The notes below the pieces were generated by a model that worked only from the letters and a program-made list of their open reading frames with translations, was not told the DNA's origin and did no database searches. A stretch of 36,470 nucleotides of DNA from Aureobasidium sp. EXF-3400 (taxonomy: Eukaryota; Ascomycota; Dothideomycetes; Dothideales; Saccotheciaceae). Of this stretch, positions 12,801 to 24,159 are shown one piece after another. The DNA lies in contig SWBL01000427.1 of the NCBI GenBank assembly GCA_024195585.1, positions 1 through 36,470 on the forward strand, given 5' to 3'. Position 1 is the first letter of the stretch; each line of letters opens with the position of its first letter. The position numbers and the translations under genes are program-made.

Positions 12801-14653
12801 TTGACAAGACCGAACTCACTACCAAACTGGAGAACGCTCTGGCAGAAGCGGCAGAACATGGAGCAGTCCTTGAGTCTTTACGTGAAGCATTGGCAGCGTC
12901 CACTGACAAGTCCAATCTTCTCGAGGATCGCCTCGAAGAAGAGAAGAGAGGACGAAACGAGCTTGAACAACAGCTCTCTCAACTTCGATCGCACCACGAA
13001 GAGCGTGCCGTGGAGCTCGAAACCACCAACCGTCGCCTCAGAGATGCAGAAGGTCTCGCCGAAAAACATGCAGCTGAAGCACGTACTCATCGTCAAGCTG
13101 TTATGGACGGCCTTGGCAAAATTTCCACTCGAGGCTCCGATACTCGCAGCATTGTTGACGAGCGAGTCACCATCCTTCATGACCAAGTTGAAACGGCCAA
13201 CAACATGGCCAGGCAAAACCAAGCTGCAGCTGATCTTGCCTCTGAGAAGTTGCGTCGTGCCGAAGAGCGTATTGCTGGACTCGAGTCTTATCAAGAGCAG
13301 GCCTCTCGCGAAGGCTTGACGATTCGAAAGCAGCTTCAGGCAGCACTCAAGGAGGCCAGAACTTTGGCCGAAGAACGAGCCGACCTGCAGCAGCAGTTGC
13401 AGAGCCAGCAGCTGGAAACAAATGCTATTGCTGTGCAGCATGGTGCGCTTAAGGACATTCTGTCTGAGCGTGGTGTCAATCCTGTGGATGTGCGTAAGTC
13501 TCGAGGCTTTGACTCGCCTTCATCGCAAATCAGATTTGGCACTCCTGATATCCAGCGTGTCAAGGAACTGGAGCAGCAACTGGAGGCGAACCTCAGAGCG
13601 CATGAAGAGATGAAGACTAGTCTCGAAGAAATGCAGGACCGTGAAGGCCTTACAAGGAAGGAGTACGAGGAGAAACTTGCGACATTGCACAACGACCACC
13701 AGGCTGCTGTGAAATACCTTCGCGGCACTGAGAAGATGCTTAGCAAGATGAAGCAGGAACTGCAGCGTGTGAAGAACCAAGCTGCTGACTATGCTAAGGA
13801 ACTAGAAACGATGCGTACCAAAGAGAACGACATCCGTAGCTTGGACCACGAGTCCAATGCGAAGCAGAATGACGAAAGAGATAGCCTCCGAAAGGATCTT
13901 GAAAAGATGAAGACTGACCTTGAGGCTCAAATTTCGAGTCTGCACCGTCAGCTTGGCGAGAGAGAAACTGATCTCGGTACTTTGCGTAGCTCCCACGAAA
14001 CGACGCAATCGAACTTTGTCGCGCTTCAATCAACTCACGAGGCCTCAAGAGCAGACCTTGAGCGTCTACAGAGGGAAAATGCGCAGTTGGAGGAGCGCGC
14101 TCGAGATGCTGAAAACAAGGTGCAACTTCTACTTGATCAGGTCGAGTCATCTGTCGACAACTACCGGCGTCAATCGTCTATGCCAAACGGCAACACAAAT
14201 GGATTCGGCCACCACAGAGCGTTGAGCAATGTGAGCGCTAGCACGGCTAATTTCATACCTGCGCACTCTCGAGGCCACTCTCGCGGCCACTCTCGAGGCG
14301 AGTCAATGGGAGGGGACAGTATCTACTCGCAGAGTATTGCAGCTTCGGAGACTGGCGAGATCGAAGCGCCAGACGGACGTGATAGCCTCGCGCTCGATAA
14401 CCTGGCCACAGAGCTGGATGCTTTGCGCACACAGTGGGAGACGACCAACAAGTCGTACCGTATCAGCGATCTCGAGTTCGAAAAGACACCTACGAGTGGC
14501 ACTGCGCCAGCTGAGTTTGGCCTGGACAATTGGAGACGTGGATTGGAAGTTGGTCACGATGACGATGATGAGCGACCGAGCACTTCGGGTTCGACTGCTC
14601 CACCAGGAACCTCTTCGTCGAGTGCACACCCAGCTGTCAAGGAGCGAGTTTGA
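9841..14653 (+). CDS. teaA: Kelch-repeat, coiled-coil cell-end marker (Tea1/TeaA/KelA family)
   Basis: Tea1-type proteins ride microtubule plus ends to the cell tip and mark sites of polarised growth. Model: join(9841..10155, 10212..10584, 10638..14653), 1567 aa. Both introns (56 and 53 bp) are well formed and their junctions give SDLQ-HSRMRP and LLNT-STKQWSRA. After a serine/proline-rich N-terminus come about six kelch repeats (residues about 120-445), with signatures such as PRVGHAALL..FIVFGGD, GRYGHSLNII..IYIFGG, REGHAAALV..MYVFGG and PRSGHSMTAF. Next is a long disordered S/P/T/Q segment with an eight-glutamine run, then extended coiled coil (about 735-1430), and a tail with three HSRG units. 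The length and the order kelch-linker-coiled-coil match TeaA/KelA of filamentous fungi. Confidence 0.92.
11549..11572 (+). repeat. Polyglutamine-encoding CAA/CAG tract (8 Gln) in the kelch protein linker
   Basis: Eight consecutive glutamine codons, mixed CAA and CAG, lie in the disordered linker after the kelch repeats. It is a possible length-polymorphic site. Confidence 0.85.
14264..14299 (+). repeat. Three tandem 12-bp units encoding HSRG
   Basis: Three tandem copies of a 12-bp unit differ only at the Arg third codon position (CGA, CGC, CGA) and encode HSRG x3 near the C-terminus of the kelch protein. This is a basic, serine-containing element outside the coiled coil. Confidence 0.9.
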
Positions 14654-15121
14654 GAATGGTGACAAGAGGTCGAATGTCATATTGTGCGAGCTCCGTGTTG
14701 CTCGCTTGTTGCAACAAAGAGACGGACGATTCGTGATGATGATATACGGATCTTGATGTTTTTTTTTCTTTCCGTTTTTCTGTTTTCTGATTGATTCTTG
14801 TCTTGTTTGCGATATACCTTAGTTTTGGTTCTTTTTGTGTTTTGGCCTCTTTGCTTGATGTAACTTGTCTATGAGAGAAGGTCTTGCACGAAGTAACGGC
14901 GACAAAGATTTGTAGAATGGTCGTTATTTGGTCCGTTAGTACAAAGATATTCTGGTTTTCGTCTTCACAGGCATAGCTGTACATGACAAGGTGATGTGAT
15001 TCTAAATGCAATAATGAACAAAAGGGCCGGTTGAAGCAGAGTAAAAACAAAGTTGGTGGGGTATCTAGGTAATAAGAAGGAAGAAACACAAGGTCGTAAC
15101 ACGGCTATACCAGCCAAGACA
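14654..15121. other. Convergent intergenic region (3' ends of the kelch gene and the Sos7-like gene)
   Basis: These 468 bp contain a run of nine T at 14759-14767 and T-rich DNA on the kelch-gene side, typical of a 3' UTR or poly(A) region. No gene or RNA was recognised. Confidence 0.6.
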
Positions 15122-15935
15122 TCAAATCTGAAGCATCAAGTGAAGACCCGAATCAACAGACTTGAGCCACTTTCCCCTCTCGTCAAGATCCTGAGCAAGA
15201 GCATGCTGTCCTCGCTTCTTCTGAGCCTCCTGGGCGTCGGCAATGGCAGAGCGCTTGCGAGACTCGATAGGTTCCAGATCGGCCTTTAGAGATGCAACGC
15301 GACGTTTCTTGTCCGGCAGGGTAGATTGTAGTTGGGCAATGTGGCGATCGAGTCGGGCGAGCTCTGATTCTTTTTCTGACAGTAATTCATTTGTCGAGTG
15401 GAGAGGCAGGTTGAGCATGGGCAAGGACGAAGGGGTTTCCTGGGCAGCTTTGAGGTTTGCGATGGTGGTGTCGAGATTTTGTATGTCGGTAGGTAGGGCA
15501 TTTAATTGAGTTGTTTGTAATTGGATCAATTCATAAGCTGAGGATGGTTGTTAGGGTTGCAGCTTGGAGGTCGAGAGGGAGGAAGTTACATTGTGCCAGA
15601 CGACATGCCAATTCCTGCAGCTCTTGGACTTTCTGGTTGGTTTGTTCCTTCTTGGCCTTGAGAGCGGCTTTTGCGTGGGCCAGATGTTGCTCAAGACGAG
15701 CATTCTCAGCAGCATCGACGAGCTGGGGAGGGCCGGCGACGATGGCCTTGAGAAAGCGCTCCTTTGTGACTTGTTCGACATAGGAAAAGCGCAGTTTGGA
15801 GAAGAGATCCTTGTAGTGCTCGAGCTCTGCGTCCAGGGATTTGTTGCTGAGGCGGTCGGCACTGTCGTCGGCCGAGAGCAGTGGCTCAGCGAGGCTGAGA
15901 ATGGTCAGGCGCGACGAGTGTCCTGGTTGAGCCAT
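15122..15935 (-). CDS. Probable kinetochore protein Sos7-like (coiled coil)
   Basis: Sos7 (S. pombe; related to yeast Kre28 and animal Zwint) partners Spc7/KNL1 in the outer kinetochore. Model: join(15122..15537, 15590..15935) on the minus strand, 253 aa. The 52-bp intron has branch-like CCCTAACAAC and acceptor CTCAG, and it joins CRLAQ to SYELIQLQ. The start at 15935 (MAQPGHSS) is the only ATG at the beginning of the frame. The protein is almost wholly alpha-helical: residues about 45-130 contain the pattern SYVEQVTKERFLKAIVAGPP, then QENARLEQHL-type heptads, and a second coiled coil in exon 2. The motif around VTKERFLKAIV fits my memory of fungal Sos7 proteins, but kinetochore coiled coils evolve fast and I cannot confirm it by alignment. 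It is divergent from the RS-rich gene. Confidence 0.62.
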
Positions 15936-16128
15936 GTTGGTAGTCGAATGATCAAAGTCGACATTTTGTTGTTTACATGTTGACAGCCAAGGGCCACTTC
16001 CCCACACTGACTGCAGTTCGGCAGGGCGGGAGATCGACGTCACCCAGTGCAGGTGCTTGTGCTTTGTTCCTCGCTCGTTTCACATGCATCTTTCCTCGTC
16101 CCAGACACTCCCGTACCATCACCAAATC
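15936..16128. promoter_or_regulatory. 193-bp bidirectional promoter between the Sos7-like and RS-rich genes
   Basis: This is the gap between two divergent start codons. It has no clear TATA box and carries pyrimidine-rich stretches on the RS-gene side. The short distance suggests shared control elements. Confidence 0.5.
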
Positions 16129-17236
16129 ATGCCTGCGTCTGGACACGACCAAATTACCGACGACTATGTCACCGAACTGCTCAAGCGAGACGCCAAGGCT
16201 GTGTCTTCGTCGTCGTCCGGTCTCGCCTCGCTGATGAACAAAAGGTGCTCTCCATGACCGCCAATCCCTCAACTACCGCATCGCTGATGCCTTCGCTACC
16301 AGCTCGCGCTCCGCCAATGCCCCCAAACCAAACACCAGGTTCTTGAGAAACATCCTCCGCGACACAGACAACCACAACTCGGCCCTGCTCAAGAAAGAGG
16401 CCGACGAATCGAGACTGCGTCTGCAAAACTTGCGCCATTCGCACCGTCCTGCTCAGCAGCTCTACTCTGCCCGCGACAGGCACGACAACAAGAGGAGACG
16501 CCTCGATCCTAGCCACGACCCTACATCTACTGACCAGACGACCCGCTCTGATCGTCGCCCTTCCCCACACGAAAGAGCCACACGTTCGCCCTTCACCCGT
16601 CGCGACACATCACCACACGACCATTCCTCACAACATCGTCACAGAGACCGTCGCGAGCCAGACTCAAGACGCCCTGAGCCAACCAGACGCCATCATCACT
16701 CGAGACACCGTTCCTCTTCACCGCGTAACCGCCATGCATCGACTAGACCCTCCAAGTCGTCTAAGGACTCGAGTCGCCGTCATAGGCGAAGACACTCCTC
16801 ACCGTCTGACGCTTCAGATTCGGATCCCTTAGATGCTCTTATTGGCCCTGCCCCTCCATCAAATCCTCCAGTTCGTTCACGAGGTCGTGGTGCTCAGAAC
16901 AATACTTCTGCCATCGACAACCATTTCTCCAAGAATTACGATCCGTCTGTCGATGTGCAACCAGATCCGCAACAAGATGATAGTTTGGACTGGGACCAGG
17001 CTCTTGAAGCTCTACGCGATCGCCAGAGATGGAAACAGCAAGGAGCAGACAGACTCCGTGCGGCCGGCTTCACTGAGAAAGAGGTCAGCAAATGGGAAAA
17101 GGGTGGCGAGAAATCAGAAGAGGATGTCGTATGGGCAAAGAAAGGCGAAGGTCGAGAATGGGATCGAGGCAAGGTTGTAGATGAGCATGGTTCGGTCGAA
17201 CTCAAGCCCGAATGGGGCAGACTGAAGGACTCATGA
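16129..17236 (+). CDS. Arginine/serine-rich nuclear protein, probable pre-mRNA-splicing-related factor
   Basis: Model: join(16129..16244, 16303..17236), 349 aa. The 58-bp intron joins SLMNK to SSRSANAPKPNTRFLRNIL, which restores the conserved block NAPKPNTRFLRNI. Layout: a short acidic/helical N-terminus with ITDDYVTELLKRDA; a helix with ALLKKEADESRLRL; an extended low-complexity R/S/H/P region (about 110-230) with many RS, RR and SR pairs; the short element DALIGPAPP; and a conserved C-terminal helical segment, LDWDQALEALRDRQRWKQQG through EREWDRGKVV. RS-rich proteins of this type are often labelled pre-mRNA-splicing factor 38B-like in fungal genomes. I recognise the family layout but not a proven function, so the splicing role is an inference from the RS region. 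Confidence 0.75.
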
Positions 17237-17506
17237 TTCTTGTCTCGACCTGTCATGGAAATGCATTTTGTGCAAAGTATTATCTACGATTAGCATATAC
17301 TTGTATTTCAATTCGACCAAGCAGTTTCGAGGCGTGCAATGACATGGCCGTCTTTTCTGTCTACTCTATGTCTTGCCTTTTAGTTGTTCATCTCTGATCC
17401 CAAACATTCATTTGCGTCGAGACACACTTGCGCAAAAGTCGCCTCAAGCTTCGGTGCGCATCGTTCAGCCAGACCTGTTGAGGTCTCAAACCCAAGGAAA
17501 CGCATT

Positions 17507-20500
17507 CTACTCGTCTTGGTTTGCGTTGGATTCTTCACCAAATTGCTCGGGGCCTTCCGTGGCCATCGTCTCGTCATCCACCAATGGTGGGAGAGACTCG
17601 TCGCGATCCAGATCCATGAGTCTGTCTTCGATATCAGAGCCAACGTCTGGACGATCCGAGGCCGTGTCAGCAGGCGTGTTGACAGAAGTGCTGTTATCAT
17701 CCTCACCCAAGCCTGCAAACGACCAAGTAGCTTCTGGATTGGCCAGCGCAACGGCAGTTGTGTTGGTGTTGTTGCCGTAGAGCTCGTCATTTAGAGAGAT
17801 ACCCTCGTCGTCATCCGTTTCATTCATCGACTTCACTGCCTGGCTCGCTCCTCTGCCAGGGCCATCTACGTTGGCTCCCCGATGAAGCGTCCCGGTGATC
17901 GTGGCTCCTGCTCCGACTGCTCCAGCGTCCGACGACCCAAGCAGGCGAGAGGTAGCTGAGGAGTGGTCGCCGAGACGCTCGCCTTCCCCCGACTCATCCT
18001 CTGCCTCCGAGGCTTCGTCGGGGTTGCGTGCCTTGAGAACCAACTCTTGCAGGTATGGAGGACCCAGCGGCGTTGTTGAGCGGCGACGGTAGAAGAGCAA
18101 GTATGCAGCTGTCGATACGACGCTCTCTGCGTTCTGTCGGCTGACAGAAGAATCTGTTAACCGCGTTAGCAACCATGCGGACTAGATGGTATTCACTTTT
18201 GCCTCTTACCATTATAGTCGTACCAGTTACCATCATAGAAGTTCTTGGCGTAGGCTGTATAATGCCCACCACCAAGACCACCATAATGGTTATCGACAGC
18301 AAACAAGTCGTAGATATACTCTTTGCCTTCTTCCTTGCAACCGACTCTCTGAGTCAAATCGAGTCCTTCAATAGGGAAATCGACGAGTACGTCTACCTTG
18401 TCACGCCTGAAGCGCTCGCCACTAAAGCGCTTGAGGTGGACGACGAGGATATCAGGCACAGTCCAGAGCTCCAATGTCTTGCTGGCGCGGCGAAGCTCTT
18501 TGCATCTACCACAGTACCATGCATTGTCCTCCGACAACACTTCAGTCTTGCCGGTCTCGGTGAAGCAGTCCTCGAGAGTGATGCCGTTCTTTTTGCGTTG
18601 CATACGCTTGTTTCTCCTCACTTGGAGCTCGGTATCGTCCACCAGAGGGACATCCTTCTCGTTGAACGTGAACTGGCCGTTGCCATTGCCGCCGCCGAAC
18701 ATGGATTCGAAGGCGTCTGCCTGCCACTCTATCACGATTCCTTCACCAAGTTTGACATAAAACTCGTTGTCGTCTGTGGGTTCGTCTGCTGCTGTAGAGC
18801 GAACGAGGTTAGAACGCGCTCGGTTTTTCTTATGCGGGCGACCGCCTTTACGTGAATACGTCTTCTTCTTGTTGAACTTACGTCTGCGGTTGTCCTTGGC
18901 TGACAATTGTTCAAGGGAACCCATGCCTGACTCATCGTCACTCTGCACGTCACCAGCGAAGTCATTCTGCCCATTGGCCTTGAATGACTCCACCATTGGG
19001 TCAGCATCCTGATCATCGTCGGACGAGCTTCTACCCTGACCGTCGTAGCCAGAGTCTTTGCTCCTGCCAGACGTGTTCGAAGTCACAGAACTGGTGCTGC
19101 CTCTGCGCCGTTCGACATTTCGGACACGGGTCTGCATAGCATGGCCATTGCCGATAGCATTGGTTCCTGTCATGAACATGTCACCAGTAGCTTGGACATA
19201 CTTGAGCTCAAACATGTTTCTCGGATCGTTTACAGACGGCAATGTCTCTGACAGTTGCGTTGAAGGTGTCTGACTACCATCACGCATAGAGACATCAGTA
19301 TCAGGCTGAGCATCCTCTGTTATACTGTCATGGTCTTGCCTGTTCGGAACGTTGTCAAGAATACGCTTTGTGGTCATTGTCGCAACCGAGGTAAGCACTT
19401 TTCTCAAAACCGCGTCATAATCCTTGGCCTCTTCTCTTGTGATGGTGACCAGAGTTGGATTGAGAACGGGGCTTGACGAACGTTTGTCTGTTTTGGAATG
19501 GAAGACAGGTATCGCCATAGTCTCTGCAAGAGGCGAGTCCATTCCTGGTAGAGATTCAACCGGCGAATCGTGGTAGTATGAGCGGTAGGTTGATTGTTTC
19601 TTCGGCATGAAGGCTGCATTTGTTGGAGCCTCTGGGACCTCATACATACAAAGAACATCATTGTTTGAGAAGTCGAGTTCAGAAAGAGTCTGGCTGTCGT
19701 ATCCAATCTTGTAGAAGCGATGGCTGAAGATTTCGGCAAAGATGAGCCTTTCGCGGGCAAGTCCACGACCGATCTTACCAACAAAGATATCCTTGAGTGC
19801 TCTGACAGAGATATTCTTCTCAACATCAATCTCAAAAGCGGAAGGATACCCAGTAACAGGCATGAACATGATCTTTGCTTGCCAAGTGTTCTCAATGGGT
19901 AGTTGCAGGGTCAGAAGAGAATAGGGATCGAAAGTCACACTGACTTTGTCACATTCGGGACAGACCATGGTGTTCTTGTAGAAACCGTTGAAAAGATCCA
20001 TAGCAATGGAGTCGTTGCGAGCATGGTGGTTCGCCCTGTATGTATCACCGAGCTGTCTGATAGCCTCCGGATCGTGAACGGTCTTGTCATCCGAATCCGG
20101 ATTCTCAATGTATGGCTTCTTGTGAATACGGTTAAGATCTTCGTGGAGGGCATCGACAAGGAAACTCAGAAACTCTTGTGAGTCTTGCTGACCATAGCCT
20201 GAGAACATGGGTTGTGCCATTGAAAGAGCACCCTTGAAGCCATTGGGTCGGTAGGCAGAAGTGGCGTTATCGCTGTAGAGCCCAGCCAGGAAATTGGCGT
20301 AGGCATTTGCAATTCTGCCATTGTAACCAAGCGGGTTATCAGCATTGATCTCAGGCTTGTGCTTTTGGTGGAGGAAATAGACGGCCAGCTCCTCAACTCT
20401 ACTTATGCATTGTAGAGCTGAATTCATGTAACACGTATTGCCAAGATTGATCAGACCAATAGTACCGCGGGTTCTGCCATCTTTACGGGCACGCCCCCGT

Positions 20501-21706
20501 GTGACAGGAGCTGTGGTGGTACGTTTACTGGCATTTTCTGTCTGAGACAGCTGAGAATTGTTCTTCTTCCCTTTCTTAGCCACATCCGAAGCAAACTCGG
20601 CTCCTCGTTGCTGCTCCTCGAGGATGAGAACCTGATTCGAAGTTAAGCCTAGTATCTCCAGATTCAGGCTTCCGTTGTACTTTTCGTTCGCAGTATGATC
20701 CTGGCCATCAACAGACTCGAAGTTGGTGCCTTCTGTCCACTTGGCGAATGCCGAGGTTTCAATGACGAGTTTGGAAGTGGATGGGGATGGCGAAGGATTT
20801 CTCGAAGTTGGGGGACTCGGAATGCCCTGTTGAGCAATATCGGGCATGTCTCCAGAGACCTTTGTAGGATCCAACTGTCTGAAAATCTTGACCTTGTGTT
20901 GCAAAGGAATGCCAGCAGCTTCCTTCGCGCGAGCAAGGAAGCTTTGAAAGCGTTCAGTACGCGAGGCAACCACTTTGACGGCAGCAGCATCAAGTTGGGC
21001 AGTTTGCTGGGTGCTTGGTACTTTGCGTACAGTGAAGACTGGTGGACTTGTCTCATATACAATGTGAACAGATGCTGACTCCTGGGGTGCCGAGTTGTGT
21101 GCAAAACGTATGATGGACTTTTGACCTTCCATTATGCCATACCATGCGACGACCTGACGCCATGCTTCCTCGGTGAATATTTCATAGTCGACAGGTCTCT
21201 CTACGTCGGCACGCAAAGGGATGAAGTGCTGGTCGGGCTTGGCTGGGAAAGTGAGAGGGTTTTCGAATGCCCCTAGAGGTTCAACTTTAGCCATGACCTG
21301 ACATGGTGACAGCAATCCACTTACCGAGAGGAACGACAGAAGAGTTGTCGATCTTGCCAATCTCCTCTTGCAACATTTCGGCATCGAAGTCCTTCTTGTT
21401 TGCGCCTTCTGTTCTAGCCACCACACGATTGAACCATTTGGAAGCGACAATATAGCCTTTTGAACCGTCTTCTAGAGGTGTATTGAGTAGAGACTGGATG
21501 TGCGCAACCTGCTCATCAATGCTAGGCGTGACCGATGGGCTGGCGTCCTGTTGATGGGCATCGTATGAAGGAGGAGCATCTGACGTTGCGTTCGAGGTGT
21601 TGTTGTCAATGCCTTCCATGGTGGCAGCAGATCGTTTGGCTGGCGAGGCAGGGCGTTGGGTCGGAAGCGGAGCATCGGCGTCCCCTTGGTTGGTGGAGTG
21701 TGACAT
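17507..21706 (-). CDS. UBP12: Ubiquitin carboxyl-terminal hydrolase, Ubp12/USP4-15 type
   Basis: A cysteine-type deubiquitinase. Model: join(17507..18153, 18210..21272, 21325..21706) on the minus strand, about 1363 aa from the first in-frame ATG. The last intron (56 bp) joins YDYN to DSSVSRQNAE. The first intron is less certain: donor 21324 pairs with acceptor 21273 (52 bp, giving VVPLGAFENPL) or with acceptor 21285 (40 bp). Order: serine/proline-rich N-terminus; DUSP-like domain (about 65-175, KWFNRVVAR through EEAWRQVVAWYG); a ubiquitin-like linker; Cys box GLINLGNTCYMNS (Cys near residue 408); a long insert containing zinc-type CPEC and CGRC pairs; and His box GGGHYTAYAKNF (His near 1131). 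The frame stays open without ATG upstream to about 21990 and looks coding, so a 5' exon is probably missing. Confidence 0.9.
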
Positions 21707-22461
21707 GTCTTCGGCCAAGTTCAGCTGAGCGTAGGCGTCGCTGGGGGAGCTACCTCGTGAATCGACGTGCAGGTGGGGAGGGATGTAGCGCGGCGGTGAC
21801 GAAGGAGTATGGCCTGCTTGGTTGCTTGAAGGCGAGGACGAAGATTGCGGCGACGAAGGCTGGCGGTCAGGGTCATGCACAGAGTGATGGTATGCGTGTC
21901 TCGGATCGTCTGTGGCAGAGTGGGCGACTTTCTGCTTCTTTGAGGACGCCGTCTTGACGCTGGGTGAGCCGCCGCTAGAGGGCAGCTCGTTTCAATCAAA
22001 AGAAGGGACGTGGAAAGACAGCGACAAGACGTCCTGCGATGAATGATTGTCCTGGTGCTAACGAGATGAAATTGTGCTGCGACCACGCGGCTTTGCTTCC
22101 TGACGTAGATTTTTGATCTGCCTCCGGTACCTGGGGTGTGGCTTGAACGAGACGTGATCTGCACCCTGGTGTCACGATGATAATTGATTGCGCTTCTCTG
22201 TTTGTCCAAGGTGCACTTTGTGAGCATATGATTGCAAGAACAAACATATTACTTGTCGCCTCACTTGACGCAGCCTATGTTGCTGCATGATCTACGAGTA
22301 GGTATATACCGAGACGGACTGTCACTGAGCTTTTTGGTCACGCTGGGTCGTTCAAAAGCCATTGATTAACCATTAGTAAACTTGCTTTATTCTGAAGAGT
22401 TCTCTGCTTGGTTTCGAAAGGAACAATCTGCATTGCCGCAAATGATGCTGCTCTCGTTGCC
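21707..22461. promoter_or_regulatory. Upstream region of the UBP12-type gene and 3' flank of the next minus-strand gene
   Basis: About the first 283 bp (21707-21989) stay open in the UBP12 frame, with a lysine-rich KKQK stretch, and are probably coding even though they lack an ATG. The remainder holds a perfect 10-bp palindrome GGTATATACC at 22301-22310 and otherwise nothing I recognise. Confidence 0.5.
22301..22310. repeat. 10-bp perfect palindrome GGTATATACC
   Basis: Self-complementary, upstream of the UBP12-type gene on its promoter side. It may double as a TATA-like element. Chance occurrence is possible. Confidence 0.4.
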
Positions 22462-24159
22462 CTAGGCTCTGTTTCCCGAGTGAAGCCACGAGAAAGCTGA
22501 AGCTCCACCCGCTGGATTGCTTCTCGTCTTACTCGTCACTGGCTCGACTGGATTGTCTCTCGTCACCTTCTCATCGCCTGCAACAGTGTCGGGGACCTTC
22601 TTCTTCCCGTCGTCAAAATAACGTGATCTTCCTTCTCCAGCGGGTGATGATGCTACCGATCCACTTGAAAACGTGCGCCCACTACTTCTTGTTGGTCTCA
22701 GCACTTTGATGCCGGCATCTCGCCGTTGATAGCCGCTATCCTTGTTTTTGGATGCAATACCTCCTGCTTCGGAGTTGATGCTCTGACTCGATGTTTCACG
22801 ACGCCAATTGCTCCATATAGAGGGCGATGCAGCCGGCGTTGCAGCTGCTGGACTCTGTGTCGAGCTCATATCCTTGTTCTCTAAGCGGACAACTTTTGAA
22901 GCAGATGGTTGTAACCTATCAGTGCTGACGTCTTCTTCAGGCACAGGCTTTTCGGTTGGTTGTTCGATAGTGTTGGTGACTGGCTGTAGAGGCTCATCAT
23001 CAAACGTCAGTTCGTTTGACGGGGTGTTTATTTCCGTTTGACCAAGTCCGTTGAGTTGAGACTGTTCTTCTGGAACCATTTCCTGGGGCTTCATGGGTTG
23101 TAATGAGGAGATGAACAACGAGTTGAAGGTGTTCTCATTCTCGGGGCGAACTAGAGGGATGGATAACTTGCATTGGTCGTCGTCAATGAGAGTCATGCTG
23201 TTGGACGAAAACAGAACATCAGCATTATGTGATCGAAGCACATCGCTACCAATAACGATTTGAATGGCTTTGGAGTCAAGGTCTGGTTGCGTAGAGACGA
23301 CTATGTTGAAGTCGACTGTGACTGAGGGTACCTGTGGCGCTGGACTACTTGATCTTGTTGAGATGGGATGTGGAATTGCCTCGGCAAAGTAGACAGATAG
23401 AGCAAGCGATCTCATACCAGAAGCGCTTTCCACTATGCAATCGTCCAATCCAAGATGCTGAACCAAACGCTCGTCAATCTGAGACCTGTAAGAGGCGGTG
23501 GACACGGCGGCATATAGCAGGGCGTCATGCTTGAAGTTCCTGTTTACCCAACAACGCACAATGGCTGGCGCAGGGCCCAGAATTAGTAGGCCGGGAGCGA
23601 TGGCTGGTGTGTCAACAGGAGAGGCATAGCCAGTGTCTAGATTGATGCTACTGGCGCGCCCCGAGGCAGCGGATCTGACTGAATGTACCGAGCTGGCACG
23701 GCCGTCAGATTTGTGCGACGAAGTTCGTTCGGTCATGCCGAGTCCGGCCAAGCTGCTTGCGCTGCGAGGAAGGAAATCGATCGAGGATCGCGAGGCATGG
23801 GCCCAATGTCCTTGGTTGGCAGATTCATCAAAGCGGACGCTGTTGGCACGAGAGGTGGCACCAGTGCGACGAGGCTCTTCGTCCGGGTCCAGGTGCAAGC
23901 TACCAATTAGATTGACGGGTTCATCATCAAAGTCCTTGAGGTGGTGGATGGGAGTCTGCTGGGGAGTACCGCTCAAGACGCTAGGAAAGGGAGAGGTGGC
24001 GCCCCAGACCGACTTCATCCTGGCGTCGTCGTCCTGGCGTCGTTCAAGACGTAGAAGGCGATCGGTGTGGTCTTGCTGGACCTGCTGCAGACGCAGCAAG
24101 TCGTTGCACAGGCGCCAGGAGTCGCTGTGCGGAACAAAGGCCACACTTTGCGGATCCAT
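22462..24159 (-). CDS. Conserved filamentous-fungal protein with a retropepsin-like domain lacking the catalytic Asp
   Basis: Single-exon protein of 565 aa. The N-terminal helix (about 15-45) is coiled-coil-like and is followed by conserved disordered blocks such as SPFPSVLSGTPQQ, PVNLIGSLHLDPDEEPRR and TSRANSVRFDESAN. Residues about 199-327 form the only globular part: RCWVNRNFKHDALLYAAV, then STASYRSQIDERLVQHLGL, and later IVIGSDVLRSHNADVLF. This resembles retropepsin-type proteases (active-site loop, then helix RLVQxLGL, then GxDxLxxHxAxIDF), but S220 occupies the expected aspartate position. The tail (340-565) is disordered, S/T/P-rich and basic. Relatives are, as I recall, often labelled ubiquitin carboxyl-terminal hydrolase 19, but no Cys or His box is visible, so I do not use that name. 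Function unknown. Confidence 0.8.
   Translation of the reverse strand: MDPQSVAFVPHSDSWRLCNDLLRLQQVQQDHTDRLLRLERRQDDDARMKSVWGATSPFPSVLSGTPQQTPIHHLKDFDDEPVNLIGSLHLDPDEEPRRTGATSRANSVRFDESANQGHWAHASRSSIDFLPRSASSLAGLGMTERTSSHKSDGRASSVHSVRSAASGRASSINLDTGYASPVDTPAIAPGLLILGPAPAIVRCWVNRNFKHDALLYAAVSTASYRSQIDERLVQHLGLDDCIVESASGMRSLALSVYFAEAIPHPISTRSSSPAPQVPSVTVDFNIVVSTQPDLDSKAIQIVIGSDVLRSHNADVLFSSNSMTLIDDDQCKLSIPLVRPENENTFNSLFISSLQPMKPQEMVPEEQSQLNGLGQTEINTPSNELTFDDEPLQPVTNTIEQPTEKPVPEEDVSTDRLQPSASKVVRLENKDMSSTQSPAAATPAASPSIWSNWRRETSSQSINSEAGGIASKNKDSGYQRRDAGIKVLRPTRSSGRTFSSGSVASSPAGEGRSRYFDDGKKKVPDTVAGDEKVTRDNPVEPVTSKTRSNPAGGASAFSWLHSGNRA

Noticed and set aside
22462..24159. Calling this gene a ubiquitin-specific protease (USP19)
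   Set aside because: No catalytic Cys box or His box is present anywhere in the 565 residues. The label seems to be a propagated annotation.
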